26,264 nucleotides of DNA, taken from Pseudomonadota bacterium. GTDB taxonomy: Bacteria; Pseudomonadota; Gammaproteobacteria; Xanthomonadales; Xanthomonadaceae. This document shows, piece after piece, positions 6,302 to 17,866 of this stretch. Numbering within the stretch: the first letter of the stretch is position 1; each line of letters begins with the position of its first letter. Position numbers and translations under genes: made by a program. Location of the stretch: NCBI GenBank assembly GCA_023444765.1, contig JAEXLY010000253.1, positions 1-26,264 of the forward strand. The letters run 5' to 3'. The notes below the pieces were generated by a model. The model was not told the origin of the DNA, did no database searches, and saw nothing but the letters and a program-made list of their open reading frames with translations.

Positions 6302-7294
6302 ATGACCCAGTCTTCCCTTCACAAGCCCAGCATCGCCATCGTCGGCTACGGCAGCCAGGGCCGCGCGCACGCGCTCAACCTGCGCGACTCGGGCTTCGAC
6401 GTGACCGTCGGCCTGCGCCCGGGCGGCCCGACCGAGGCCAAGGCCAGGGCCGACGGCTTCAACGTCAAGGCGCCGGCCGACGCGGTGAAGGAGGCCGACC
6501 TGGTCGCCATCCTCACCCCGGACATGGTGCAGAAGCAGGTGTACGAGGAGGCGATCGCGCCCAACATGAAGACCGGTGCCTGCCTGCTGTTCGCCCATGG
6601 CCTGAACGTGCATTTCGGCATGATCGCCCCACGCGAGGACCTGGACGTGGTGCTGGTCGCGCCCAAGGGCCCGGGCGCGCTGGTGCGCCGCGAGTACGAG
6701 ATCGGCCGCGGCGTGCCCTGCATCTACGCGATCCACCAGGACCGCAGCGGCAAGGCCCGCGACCTGGCGCTGGCCTACGCCGGCGGCCTGGGCGGCGCCC
6801 GCGCCAACCTGATCGAGACCACGTTCAAGGAAGAGACCGAGACCGACCTGTTCGGCGAGCAGGCGGTGCTCTGCGGGGGCGCTTCGTCGCTGGTGCAGGC
6901 GGGCTTCGAGGTGCTGGTCGAAGCCGGCTACCAGCCCGAGATCGCCTACTACGAGGTGCTGCACGAGCTGAAGCTGATCGTCGACCTGTTCTACGAAGGC
7001 GGCATCACCCGCATGCTCGAGTTCGTCTCCGAGACCGCGCAGTACGGCGACTACGTCAGCGGCCCGCGCGTGATCGACGCATCGGTGAAAGAGCGCATGC
7101 GCGAGGTCCTCAAGGACATCCAGGACGGCACCTTCACCCGCAACTGGGTCGCCGAGCACGCCGCCGGCCTGCCCAACTACAACCGCTACAAGCAGGCCGA
7201 CCTCGACCACCCGATCGAGGTCGTAGGCAAGAAGCTGCGCGAGAAGATGGTGTGGCTGGACAACTCCCCGAAGGATCAGAAAGAGGCCGCGTGA
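6302..7294 (+). CDS. ilvC: Ketol-acid reductoisomerase (class I, short form)
   Basis: Isomerises and reduces acetolactate or acetohydroxybutyrate with NAD(P)H, the second common step of valine/isoleucine synthesis. It has 330 residues, the short class I size. The Rossmann motif GYGSQG is at residues 15-20, so the start at ATG 6302 leaves only a short N-terminus. Starts further upstream would run into the attenuator. Catalytic-domain motifs seen: FAHGLNVHFG, VAPKGPG, ETDLFGEQAVLCGG and EVLHELKLIVDLFYEGG, carrying the conserved metal-binding Asp and Glu. The cofactor loop reads GLRPGGPTEAKA. It keeps the Arg and Thr typical of NADPH enzymes but has Gly where Ser is common; NADPH use is inferred. 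It is the first gene of the operon after the attenuator, and its TGA overlaps the ilvG ATG by one base. Confidence 0.97.
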   Translation: MTQSSLHKPSIAIVGYGSQGRAHALNLRDSGFDVTVGLRPGGPTEAKARADGFNVKAPADAVKEADLVAILTPDMVQKQVYEEAIAPNMKTGACLLFAHGLNVHFGMIAPREDLDVVLVAPKGPGALVRREYEIGRGVPCIYAIHQDRSGKARDLALAYAGGLGGARANLIETTFKEETETDLFGEQAVLCGGASSLVQAGFEVLVEAGYQPEIAYYEVLHELKLIVDLFYEGGITRMLEFVSETAQYGDYVSGPRVIDASVKERMREVLKDIQDGTFTRNWVAEHAAGLPNYNRYKQADLDHPIEVVGKKLREKMVWLDNSPKDQKEAA

Positions 7295-9057
7295 TGAACG
7301 GTGCGCACTGGCTGGTGCAGGCACTCGAGGCCGAGGGCGTCGATGCGCTCTTCGGCTATCCCGGCGGCACGATCATGCCGTTCTACGACGCGCTGCACGG
7401 TGCGTCGCTGAAGCACGTCCTCGTGCGCCACGAGCAGGGAGCGGCCTTCGCCGCGAACGGCTATGCGCGCGCCAGCGGCCGCGTCGGCGTGTGCGTGGCG
7501 ACGTCGGGGCCGGGCGCGTCGAACCTGGTGACCGGCATCGCCGACGCCATGTTCGACTCCGTGCCGATGGTGGTCCTCACCGGCCAGGTGCCGACGTTCC
7601 TGATGGGCACCGATGCGTTCCAGGAACTGGACGTGTTCGGCATGACCATGCCGATCGTCAAGCACAGCTTCCTGCCGCGCAGCGTCGACGACCTGCCGCG
7701 CATGTTCGCCGAGGCGTTCCGGATCGCGCGCAGCGGGCGCCCCGGGCCGGTCCTGATCGACCTGCCCAAGGACGTGCAGATGGCCGATGCCTCGCACCTG
7801 CCGGTGCACTCGCCGCTGCCGGTCGAAGCGGTGCCCGCTCCGCCCGACGCGGCGCTGCACGAGGCCGCGGCGCTCATGTCCCAGTGCACCCGGCCGGTGG
7901 TCTATGCCGGCGGCGGCGTGGTGCTGGGCGATGCGATCGACGCGTTCCGCGAGTTCGTCGACCTCACCGGCCTGCCCACGGTGCTCACGCTCAAGGCGCT
8001 GGGCGCGCTGCCGGCGCAGCACCCCTCCAACCTCGGCATGCTGGGCATGCACGGCAGCCGCGCGGCCAACATGGCGGTGCAGGAGTGCGACCTGCTGTTC
8101 GTGGTCGGTGCGCGCTTCGACGATCGCGCCACCGGCAAGCTGGCCGAGTTCGCCCCCAATGCGCGGGTCGTGCACTTGGATGGCGACTGCTGCGAGATCG
8201 GCAAGCTGCGCAGTGCCGACGTGTCGGTGCCGGGCGACATCGCCACGAGTCTCGGACGCCTGGCCGCGCCGCTGGCGGCGCAGATGGAAGGCCGGCACGC
8301 GGCCCCGCGCAAGGCCTGGCGGGACCTGTGCGCGCAGCGCCGCAGTCGCCACGCCCCGCGTTATGACGCGCCCGGCGAGAAGGTTTACGCCCCGGCCCTG
8401 CTCAAGCGCCTGAGCGAGCTGGCGCCGCACGCGATCGTCGCCTGCGACGTCGGCCAGCACCAGATGTGGGTGGCGCAGCACTGGCGCTTCCAGCACCCGC
8501 GCCAGCACCTGACCAGCGGCGCGCTGGGCGCGATGGGCTTCGGCCTTCCGGCGGCGATGGGCGCCCAGATGGAGAGCCCGGCCGCGCAGGTGGTCTGCGT
8601 CAGCGGGGACGGCTCGTTCATGATGAACATCCAGGAGCTGGCGACCATCCGTCGCTACCGGCTGCCGGTGAAGATCGTCCTGCTCGACAACTCCGCGCTG
8701 GGCATGGTCCGCCAGTGGCAGGAACTGTTCTTCGAGAAGCGCTATTCGGAGATCGACCTGTCCGACAACCCGGACTTCGCCGAAGTCGCGCGCGCGTTCG
8801 GCATCCAGGCGCTGCATGTGGACAAGGCCGCCGGTGTGGACGACGCGCTGCGCGCCCTGCTGGCGACCGAGGGCCCGGCCCTGCTGCACGTGGCAATCGA
8901 CACGGCCGCCAACGTCTGGCCGCTGGTGCCGCCCAACCACAACAATGCGCAGATGATGGACCCGGACGATGCCGGCACGCTGGACACCGGCGAACCGGCC
9001 GCAACGTCGGCCACCTCCGCGGCTTCCGGGGAAACGAACAATGCGCTACCAGCTTGA
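7294..9057 (+). CDS. ilvG: Acetolactate synthase, large (catalytic) subunit
   Basis: Thiamine diphosphate enzyme that condenses pyruvate with pyruvate (to acetolactate) or with 2-oxobutyrate (to acetohydroxybutyrate). It has 587 residues. Seen: GYPGG at residues 21-25, the catalytic glutamate E47 in RHEQGAAFAANGYAR, the FAD-domain region in the middle, and the ThDP motif from GDGSF (438-442) to DN at 465-466. This is followed by GMVRQWQELFF, whose Trp fits AHAS II-type preference for 2-oxobutyrate. After WPLVPPNHNN the protein carries an extra Ala/Thr/Ser-rich tail of about 35 residues. The 3' end overlaps ilvM by 17 bases, which suggests coupled translation of the two subunits. The start overlaps the ilvC stop (TGATG). 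Confidence 0.95.
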   Translation: MNGAHWLVQALEAEGVDALFGYPGGTIMPFYDALHGASLKHVLVRHEQGAAFAANGYARASGRVGVCVATSGPGASNLVTGIADAMFDSVPMVVLTGQVPTFLMGTDAFQELDVFGMTMPIVKHSFLPRSVDDLPRMFAEAFRIARSGRPGPVLIDLPKDVQMADASHLPVHSPLPVEAVPAPPDAALHEAAALMSQCTRPVVYAGGGVVLGDAIDAFREFVDLTGLPTVLTLKALGALPAQHPSNLGMLGMHGSRAANMAVQECDLLFVVGARFDDRATGKLAEFAPNARVVHLDGDCCEIGKLRSADVSVPGDIATSLGRLAAPLAAQMEGRHAAPRKAWRDLCAQRRSRHAPRYDAPGEKVYAPALLKRLSELAPHAIVACDVGQHQMWVAQHWRFQHPRQHLTSGALGAMGFGLPAAMGAQMESPAAQVVCVSGDGSFMMNIQELATIRRYRLPVKIVLLDNSALGMVRQWQELFFEKRYSEIDLSDNPDFAEVARAFGIQALHVDKAAGVDDALRALLATEGPALLHVAIDTAANVWPLVPPNHNNAQMMDPDDAGTLDTGEPAATSATSAASGETNNALPA

Positions 9058-9277
9058 CTTCGTCCTGCGCCGGGCTGAGGGCGTGCTGCCACGGATCCTC
9101 GGCGCAACCGAGCGCCGCGGCTTCCGCCCGCTCGCGGTGACCGGCGAAGCCGGCGCCGACGGCGACCAGTGGCAGCTCCGCGTGACCGTGGAAGGCGAAC
9201 GCGCCGACACCACGCTGCAGGCGCAGCTGTCAAAGCTCTATGACTGCCTGTCGGTCCAGGTGCAGCCCTGCCCCTGA
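9041..9277 (+). CDS. ilvM: Acetolactate synthase, small (regulatory) subunit, IlvM type
   Basis: A 78-residue protein in the size class of E. coli IlvM (about 87) and much shorter than IlvN/IlvH-type subunits. It has an ACT-like fold pattern: a beta strand YQLDFVLRRAEGVLPRIL, then ERRGFRPLAV, and a C-terminal helix with LYDCLSVQV. It starts at ATG 9041, inside the end of ilvG. The upstream GGGGAAACG gives a modest ribosome binding site. It is expected to bind and stabilise the IlvG dimer in the cytoplasm. Whether it confers valine feedback cannot be read from the sequence. The call rests on position after ilvG, length and the N-terminal pattern. Confidence 0.88.
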   Translation: MRYQLDFVLRRAEGVLPRILGATERRGFRPLAVTGEAGADGDQWQLRVTVEGERADTTLQAQLSKLYDCLSVQVQPCP

Positions 9278-9312
9278 TCGGGCCTCCTCCCCCCACTCCT
9301 GCCGGACACCCC

Positions 9313-10242
9313 ATGAGCGCCACCGTTACCCCCATCGCAGAAGCGCAGGCCCGCCACGCGTGCGCGGCCCAGCCCGTCGCCGCCCAGACGCTGGCCTGGT
9401 TCGACGGCGTGCTGGTCCCGGTCGAGGGCGTCCAGGCCGGCCTGACCACGCATGCGATGCACTACGGAAGCGGCGTGTTCGAGGGCATCCGCGCGTACGC
9501 CACCGCGGAGGGCGCAGCGGTGTTCCGGCTGCCGGAGCACCTGGAGCGCATGCGCAAGGGCGCGGAGATGTTCGGCCTGCCCTTCGATGCCGCGCAATGC
9601 GCCCAGGCCACATTGGCGACGCTGCGCGCGAACGGTCATCGGGATGCCTACATCCGCCCGCTGGCCTGGTTCGGCGAAGGCAGCTTCGGGCTCGACGTGG
9701 AAGGCCACGTGCCGCACCTGATGGTGGCCACGACCGCGACCCAGGTGCACCTCAACGGCAGCCGCGCGCGCCTGGGCGTGGGCCGCTGGCGTCGCAACCC
9801 GGCCGATTCGCTGCCGCCCCTCAAGCTGTGCGGCGGATACGTCAACTCGATCCTGGCCAAGCGCGAAGCCAAGGCGCGCGGTTTCGACGAAGCCCTGTTC
9901 ACTGACCGCGAGAACAACGTGGTCGAGTGCACAGGCGCCAACGTGTTCATGGTCAAGGACAGGCGCATCACCTCGGTCGAACACCGCGACGCCCTGCCCG
10001 GGATCACCCGCGACACCCTGCTCCAGCTCAGCGGGGCGGAAACGCGCATGGTGCCGCTGTCGGAACTGCTCGATGCCGACGAAGTGTTCGCCTGCGGCAC
10101 CGCCGCCGAGGTCGCGCCGGTGGCGCAGATCGAGGACCGGGTGTACGGCGACAACCCGGTGACGCGCGAGCTGCAATCGCTGTACGCGCGTGTCGTGCGC
10201 GGCCAGGAAGGCGCCTGGCGCCACTGGCTGACGTCGGTCTGA
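9313..10242 (+). CDS. ilvE: Branched-chain amino acid aminotransferase
   Basis: PLP enzyme (fold type IV) that moves the amino group from glutamate to the 2-oxo acids, the last step of isoleucine, valine and leucine synthesis. It has 309 residues. Seen: THAMHYGSGVFEGIRAY (46-62, with the phosphate/carboxylate Arg R60), the Schiff-base lysine K171 in PLKLCGGYVNSILAKREA, NVVECTGANVFMVKD (E205 contacts the PLP ring), and GITRDTLLQL. About 18 residues precede the usual family start; no other ATG lies between, so I keep 9313. It sits 35 bases after ilvM, and its TGA overlaps the ilvA ATG (TGATG), so it is embedded in the operon. A D-amino acid or aminodeoxychorismate lyase role is less likely given the context. 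Confidence 0.92.
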   Translation: MSATVTPIAEAQARHACAAQPVAAQTLAWFDGVLVPVEGVQAGLTTHAMHYGSGVFEGIRAYATAEGAAVFRLPEHLERMRKGAEMFGLPFDAAQCAQATLATLRANGHRDAYIRPLAWFGEGSFGLDVEGHVPHLMVATTATQVHLNGSRARLGVGRWRRNPADSLPPLKLCGGYVNSILAKREAKARGFDEALFTDRENNVVECTGANVFMVKDRRITSVEHRDALPGITRDTLLQLSGAETRMVPLSELLDADEVFACGTAAEVAPVAQIEDRVYGDNPVTRELQSLYARVVRGQEGAWRHWLTSV

Positions 10243-11347
10243 TGGACCCGGCCGTAGCCAGCACCATCGACGTGTCCGCCAGCGACGTGCTGGCGGCGCA
10301 GGCGCGGCTGCGCAGGTACCTGGACGTCACCCCCACCCACTACGCCGAGCGCTTCGGCACCTGGCTCAAGCTCGAGAACCTGCAGCGCACCGGCTCGTAC
10401 AAGGTGCGCGGCGCGCTCAACGCGCTGCTGGCCGCGCGCGAGCGCGGCGACGACCGCTACGTGATCACCGCCTCGGCCGGGAACCACGCCCAGGGCATGG
10501 CCTGGGCCGCGTACCGGCTGGGGATTCCCGCGATCACGGTGATGCCCAGGACCGCGCCGGAAACCAAGGTCGCCGGCGTCGCCCACTGGGGCGCCACCGT
10601 GCGCCTGCACGGCGAGACCTACGACGAAGCCAAGGCCTTCGCGAAGGAGCTGGCCGAGCACAACGGCTTCCGCCTGCTGTCGGCCTTCGACGATCCGGAC
10701 GTCATCGCCGGCCAGGGCACCGTCGGCCTGGAGATCGCCGCGGCGATGAACCCGGACGTGGTGCTGGTGCCGATCGGCGGCGGCGGCCTGGCCTCCGGCG
10801 TGGCGCTCGCGCTCAAGTCCCAGGGCGTACGCATCGTCGGCGCGCAGGTGGAGGGCGTGGATGCCATGAGCCGCGCGCTCGAGGGCGACCGCAGCCTGGT
10901 CGACCCGCGGCCGACGCTGGCCGACGGGGTGCGGGTCAAGGAGCCCGGCTACCTGACCGAACGGCTGCTGCGCGAACTGCTGGACGACGTGGTGATCGTG
11001 CGCGAGGCCGAACTGCGCGAAACCCTGGTCCGCCTGGCGCTGGAAGAGCACGTGATCGCCGAAGGCGCGGGCGCACTGGCGCTGGCCGCGGGCAAGCGCG
11101 TGGCGGGCAAGCGCAAGTGCGCGGTGGTCTCCGGCGGCAACGTCGATGCCGGCGTGCTCGCCGCCCTGCTGTCGGAGGTCCGTCCGCGTCCGCCGCGCAA
11201 GCCGCGCCGGCGCGTGCGCGAGCGACTTCCCCTGCCGGCGGCGAAGCTGCCACCGCTTCCCGCCGGCCTCTCCGTCCCTGCAACGCCCCAGCCGCGCAAA
11301 TCTGCGCCGAGTACCATCCGAAAGGACCTGCCCGAGGAACTCCTCGC

Positions 11348-11351
<4 letters not shown>
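10242..11351 (+). CDS. ilvA: Threonine dehydratase (catalytic domain only, with a basic C-terminal tail)
   Basis: Deaminates threonine to 2-oxobutyrate, the entry step to isoleucine. It has 369 residues. The PLP lysine is K54 in LQRTGSYKVRGA; SAGNHAQG is at 78-85 and the PLP phosphate loop GGGGLASG at about 179-186. The fold type II catalytic domain ends near residue 312. Biosynthetic IlvA usually continues with ACT-like regulatory domains. Here there is instead a Pro/Arg/Lys-rich tail of about 57 residues with no domain I recognise. The length class is that of TdcB-type enzymes, and Xanthomonas homologues in this operon position are often called tdcB. Operon context supports a biosynthetic role. 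It overlaps leuA by four bases (ATGA). Confidence 0.9.
11334..11345 (+). promoter_or_regulatory. Palindrome covering the leuA ribosome binding site
   Basis: GAGGAACTCCTC is a perfect 12-base palindrome, or a 4-5 bp hairpin. Its left arm GAGGA is the likely Shine-Dalgarno sequence, about nine bases before the leuA ATG. Local folding could hide the site until ribosomes translating the end of ilvA open it, coupling leuA to ilvA. Confidence 0.4.
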
Positions 11352-12898
<1,547 letters not shown>

Positions 12899-12900
12899 TC

Positions 12901-12933
12901 CGCCGCTCGGCCGCCGGCCGCGCAGGAGCGGCG
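12901..12933 (+). terminator. Intercistronic hairpin between leuA and leuB
   Basis: CGCCGCTC (12901-12908) pairs perfectly with GAGCGGCG (12926-12933) in the 74-base gap between leuA and leuB. Only a mildly T-rich stretch (CTTTGTC) follows. It may be a weak terminator or processing signal that lowers leuB output relative to leuA. Confidence 0.25.
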
Positions 12934-12972
12934 CTTTGTCGCCCGTCTTCTTCCACCTTTCAACAGAAGTCC

Positions 12973-14028
12973 ATGCACGCTGACATCGTCGTACTCCCCG
13001 GGGACGGGATCGGTCCCGAAATCATCGCAGCCACCCTTCCCGTCCTGGATGCCGTCGCCCGCCGTTTCGGCCACGACTTCCGCTATTCCGAGCACGACAT
13101 CGGCGGCGTCGCCATCGACCGCCATGGCGAGCCGCTGCCCGCCACGACGCTGGAGGCCGCCCGCCGCGCCGATGCGATCCTGCTCGGTGCCGTCGGCGGA
13201 CCGAAGTGGTCCGATCCCAACGCGAAGGTGCGGCCCGAGCAGGGCCTGCTGGCGATCCGCAAGGCGCTGGGGCTGTTCGCGAACCTGCGGCCTGTCAAGC
13301 CGCACCCGGCCGCGCTCGGCGCCTCGCCGATCAGGGCCGAACTGCTGGAGGGCGTGGACATCGTGGTGGTGCGCGAACTCACTGGCGGCATCTACTTCGG
13401 CGACAAGACCCGCAGCGACACCGAGGCCACCGACCTGTGCCGCTACAGCGTGGCCGAGATCGAGCGCGTGGTGCGCAATGCCGCGACGCTCGCGCGCCAG
13501 CGCCGTGGACACCTGACCTCGGTCGACAAGGCCAACGTGCTGGAAACCTCGCGCCTGTGGCGCGACGTGGCCGCCCGGGTGATGCGCGAGGAGTTCCCGG
13601 AAGTGACGCTGGAACACCAGCTGGTCGACTCGATGGCGATGCACCTGCTGTCGAAGCCGCGCGCCTACGATGTGATCGTCACAGAGAACATGTTCGGCGA
13701 CATCCTCACCGACGAGGCCTCGATGCTGGCCGGCTCGCTGGGGCTGCTGGCCTCGGCCTCGCTCGGCGCGGGCAAGGTGGGGATCTACGAGCCCATCCAT
13801 GGTTCGGCTCCGGACATCGCCGGCAAGGGGATCGCCAACCCCTACGCCACCATCCTGAGCGCTGCGCTGCTGCTGCGCCACTCGCTGGGGCTGGAAGAAG
13901 AGGCCGAGGCCGTGGAAGCCGCGGTGTCCGCGGCGCTGGATGCGAAGGTATTCACCGCCGACCTCGCCGGCAGCGCGGGCGTCGATACCGGCCGCGCCGC
14001 GCAGGCGGTCCTCGAGCGGCTGGCCTGA
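12973..14028 (+). CDS. leuB: 3-isopropylmalate dehydrogenase
   Basis: Oxidises and decarboxylates 3-isopropylmalate with NAD+ to 2-oxoisocaproate, the precursor of leucine. It has 351 residues. Seen: LPGDGIGPEII at the N-terminus, the LeuB-type loop GLFANLRPVK, VRELTGGIYFG, VDKANVLETSRLWR with the catalytic Lys, the metal-binding Asp in DSMAMHL and DILTDEASMLAGSLG, and the NAD site HGSAPDIAGKGIANP. These distinguish it from isocitrate or tartrate dehydrogenase. It follows leuA by 74 bases; the ACAGAAG just upstream is a modest ribosome binding site. It is probably the last gene of the ilv-leu operon, because a hairpin follows its stop. Confidence 0.96.
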   Translation: MHADIVVLPGDGIGPEIIAATLPVLDAVARRFGHDFRYSEHDIGGVAIDRHGEPLPATTLEAARRADAILLGAVGGPKWSDPNAKVRPEQGLLAIRKALGLFANLRPVKPHPAALGASPIRAELLEGVDIVVVRELTGGIYFGDKTRSDTEATDLCRYSVAEIERVVRNAATLARQRRGHLTSVDKANVLETSRLWRDVAARVMREEFPEVTLEHQLVDSMAMHLLSKPRAYDVIVTENMFGDILTDEASMLAGSLGLLASASLGAGKVGIYEPIHGSAPDIAGKGIANPYATILSAALLLRHSLGLEEEAEAVEAAVSAALDAKVFTADLAGSAGVDTGRAAQAVLERLA

Positions 14029-14035
14029 GATGATC

Positions 14036-14052
14036 GCCGGCGCAGCGCCGGC
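14036..14052 (+). terminator. Candidate hairpin after leuB
   Basis: GCCGGCGC (14036-14043) and GCGCCGGC (14045-14052) form an almost perfect palindrome seven bases after the leuB stop. There is no T tract, so termination is uncertain; it may separate the ilv-leu operon from gdhA. Confidence 0.3.
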
Positions 14053-14082
14053 CCTTGAACACCTTCGCAACAGGGGAACCAG

Positions 14083-15423
<1,341 letters not shown>

Positions 15424-15671
15424 GTGCGCTTTTCCTTCTCCCCCCGCGGTGGAGGCGAGTTGCGCGCGAACCGCCGGTTCGCACGCGCCTGAACGTCCGG
15501 CGCGCCGCGCCGGCCCGGGATGCGCAACAACACGGTGCGTGGCGCCGGACGAGGGCCGGTGGGCAACCGGATCGCCCCGCCCTTTCACCCCCCCTCCCCA
15601 ACCCCTCTCCCCGAGGCGGAGCGGTTCACGCCCTGCTTCCCTGGCCTCCTCCCGGAGGGGCTTAAACCCGC
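15424..15671. repeat. Convergent spacer with a C-rich intergenic repeat
   Basis: This 248-base spacer lies between gdhA and leuD, which converge. It includes a pyrimidine-rich stretch around 15587-15625 (CCCTCCCCAACCCCTCTCCC core) followed by GAGGCGGAGCGG. It resembles the dispersed C-rich palindromic repeats of proteobacterial intergenic regions, and is related in pattern to the copies at about 18845 and 20556. No gene with support was seen here. Confidence 0.4.
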
Positions 15672-16316
15672 TCAGGCGTCGCCGAACAACCAGGGCTGCA
15701 CCGCGCGATGGCGCGCTTCGAACGCAGAAATCGCATCGCGCTCCTGGAGGGTCAGGCCGATGTCGTCCAGGCCATGGTAGAGGCAGTGCTTGCGGAATGC
15801 GTCGATCTCGAAGCCGTGCTGCGAGCCGTCCGGGCGCGTCACTGTCTGCGCCGCCAGATCGACGGTGAGGGTGTAACCCCCGGTCGACTCGCATTGCGCG
15901 AACAGCAGGTCGACCACGTCGTCGGCCAGCACGATCGGCAGCAGTCCGTTCTTGAAGCTGTTGTTGTAGAAGATGTCGGCGAAGCTGGGCGCGATGATCG
16001 CGCGGAACCCGTACTCCTCCAGCGCCCATGGCGCATGCTCGCGCGAGGATCCGCAGCCGAAGTTCTCGCGCGCCAGCAGCACGCTGGCCCCGGCGTAGCG
16101 CGGCAGGTTCAGCACGAAGTCCGGGTTGAGCGGACGCGCGCTGCAGTCCTGCCCCGGCTGGCCCACGTCCAGGTAGCGCCATTCGTCGAACAGGTTCGGC
16201 CCGAAGCCGGTGCGCTTGATGGATTTGAGGAACTGCTTCGGGATGATCTGGTCGGTGTCGACGTTTGCGCGGTCGAGCGGGCAGACCAGGCCGGTATGGG
16301 TGGTGAAGGCTTTCAT
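15672..16316 (-). CDS. leuD: 3-isopropylmalate dehydratase, small subunit
   Basis: With LeuC it isomerises 2-isopropylmalate to 3-isopropylmalate through isopropylmaleate. It has 214 residues, normal for the bacterial type. Seen: the aconitase swivel-domain motif NVDTDQIIPKQFLK near residue 19, NFGCGSSREHAPWAL in the middle (substrate-contacting Ser/Arg), and FADIFYNNSFKNGLLPI. The ATG at 16314-16316 gives the family N-terminus MKAFTTHTG. It starts eight bases after the leuC stop, so the two are co-transcribed and likely translationally coupled. It is convergent with gdhA. Confidence 0.97.
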   Translation of the reverse strand: MKAFTTHTGLVCPLDRANVDTDQIIPKQFLKSIKRTGFGPNLFDEWRYLDVGQPGQDCSARPLNPDFVLNLPRYAGASVLLARENFGCGSSREHAPWALEEYGFRAIIAPSFADIFYNNSFKNGLLPIVLADDVVDLLFAQCESTGGYTLTVDLAAQTVTRPDGSQHGFEIDAFRKHCLYHGLDDIGLTLQERDAISAFEARHRAVQPWLFGDA

Positions 16317-16324
16317 GTCCGTCC

Positions 16325-17752
16325 TCAGGCCTGCATGAGTTCGCGCACATCGACGAAGTGGCCCGCCACGGCGGCGGCGGCGGCCATCGCCGGGCTGACC
16401 AGGTGGGTACGCCCCCCGGCGCCCTGGCGGCCTTCGAAGTTGCGGTTGGAAGTGGAGGCGCAGTGTTCTCCACTGCCGAGCCTGTCGGGGTTCATCGCCA
16501 GGCACATCGAGCAGCCCGGCTCGCGCCACTCGAAGCCCGCCGCGATGAACACCCGGTCCAGCCCTTCGGCCTCGGCCTGCGCCTTGACCAGGCCCGAGCC
16601 CGGCACCACCAGCGCCTGCTTGACGGTGGATGCGACCCTGCGTCCCTTCGCCACCTCGGCGGCCGCACGCAGGTCCTCGATGCGCGAGTTGGTGCAGGAG
16701 CCGATGAATACGCGGTCCAGCCGGATCGTGGTGATCGGCTGGTTGGGCTGCAGGCCCATGTACTTCAGCGCGCGTTCGATCGAATCGCGTTTCACCGGGT
16801 CGGCTTCCTTCGCCGGGTCCGGTACGGCCTGGTCCACCGCCAGCACCATCTCCGGCGAGGTGCCCCAGCTGACCTGCGGCCTGATGTCCTCGGCGCGCAG
16901 TTCGACCACCGTGTCGAAACGCGCGTCCTCGTCTGATACCAGCGTCGTCCACAACGCCACGGCCGCGTCCCAGTCCGCGCCCTTCGGTGCGAACGGGCGC
17001 CCCTGCACGTAATCGATGGTCTTGTCGTCGACGGCGACCATGCCCACGCGCGCGCCAGCCTCGATGGCCATGTTGCAGATGGTCATACGGCCTTCGATCG
17101 ACAGGTCGCGGATCGCACTGCCGGCGAACTCCAGCGCGTGGCCGTTGCCGCCGGCGGTGCCGATGCGGCCGATCACCGCCAGCACGATGTCCTTGGCGGT
17201 GACGCCGGGACCGAGCCGGCCCTCCACGCGCACCTGCATGTTCTTCATCTTCTTGGCCACCAGGCACTGGGTGGCCAGCACGTGCTCGACCTCGGAGGTA
17301 CCGATGCCGTGCGCCAGCGCTCCGAAGGCGCCATGCGTGGAGGTGTGCGAATCGCCGCAGACGACCGTCATGCCCGGCAGGGTCGCGCCCTGCTCGGGGC
17401 CGACCACATGGACGATGCCCTGCCGCGGGTCGTTCATCCTGAACTCGAGGATGCCGAAGTCGTCGCAGTTCTCGTCGAGCGTTCGGACCTGCAGGCGCGA
17501 CACCTCGTCGACGATCGCCTCCAGCCCGCCCTGGCGCTCGGCCTGCGTGGTCGGCACGTTGTGGTCGGGCGTGGCGAGGTTGGCATCCACGCGCCAGGGC
17601 TTGCGCCCGGCCAGGCGCAGTCCTTCGAAGGCCTGCGGCGAGGTGACCTCGTGCAGGATGTGGCGGTCGATGTAGATCAGCGAGGAGCCGTCATCGCGGC
17701 GCTTGACCTCGTGCATCTCCCACAGCTTGTCGTAGAGGGTCCTGCCGGACAT
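16325..17752 (-). CDS. leuC: 3-isopropylmalate dehydratase, large subunit
   Basis: Catalytic large subunit carrying the [4Fe-4S] cluster of isopropylmalate isomerase. It has 475 residues. Seen: GRTLYDKLWEMHEV at the N-terminus, DSHTSTHGAFG around residues 135-144, and the cluster cysteines C353 (IGSCTNSR), C414 and C417 (CSMC), which match the spacing in E. coli LeuC. The C-terminus has STSNRNFEGRQG. The start ATG is at 17750-17752. It heads the leuCD operon and diverges from a LysR-type regulator across 125 bases, the usual arrangement when the regulator controls the neighbour. Unlike leuA and leuB, leuCD is not behind the ilv attenuator, so its control is separate. Confidence 0.97.
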   Translation of the reverse strand: MSGRTLYDKLWEMHEVKRRDDGSSLIYIDRHILHEVTSPQAFEGLRLAGRKPWRVDANLATPDHNVPTTQAERQGGLEAIVDEVSRLQVRTLDENCDDFGILEFRMNDPRQGIVHVVGPEQGATLPGMTVVCGDSHTSTHGAFGALAHGIGTSEVEHVLATQCLVAKKMKNMQVRVEGRLGPGVTAKDIVLAVIGRIGTAGGNGHALEFAGSAIRDLSIEGRMTICNMAIEAGARVGMVAVDDKTIDYVQGRPFAPKGADWDAAVALWTTLVSDEDARFDTVVELRAEDIRPQVSWGTSPEMVLAVDQAVPDPAKEADPVKRDSIERALKYMGLQPNQPITTIRLDRVFIGSCTNSRIEDLRAAAEVAKGRRVASTVKQALVVPGSGLVKAQAEAEGLDRVFIAAGFEWREPGCSMCLAMNPDRLGSGEHCASTSNRNFEGRQGAGGRTHLVSPAMAAAAAVAGHFVDVRELMQA

Positions 17753-17809
17753 GGGACGTTTCCTGGCTGTGTCGGCGCCGGCGGACGGGCGGCGACTGGG
17801 TTGTTCCCG

Positions 17810-17839
17810 ATGCTAGGCACTTGCGCCCGATAACTCCAA
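17810..17839 (-). promoter_or_regulatory. Candidate leuC promoter
   Basis: On the minus strand TTGGAG (17839-17834) and TAGCAT (17815-17810) are separated by 18 bases, giving a start site near 17803 and a leader of about 50 bases to leuC. Both boxes are imperfect. Confidence 0.4.
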
Positions 17840-17866
17840 TTCATATTTTTCATTGATCCCATAACC
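17831..17866. promoter_or_regulatory. AT-rich patch between leuC and the LysR gene, candidate LysR-type box
   Basis: An AT-rich run stands out in an otherwise GC-rich spacer. It contains TTCATATTTTTCA, a T-N11-A arrangement typical of LysR-type binding sites, and a repeated TTCAT. It lies just upstream of the candidate leuC -35 box, where LysR-type activators usually bind. The dyad symmetry is poor, so this is positional inference. Confidence 0.35.

Noticed and set aside
6063..6305. 80-codon frame overlapping the ilv leader
   Set aside because: It runs through the terminator hairpin and has no sensible composition; the 36-codon frame with ILVLVLIT is the functional one.
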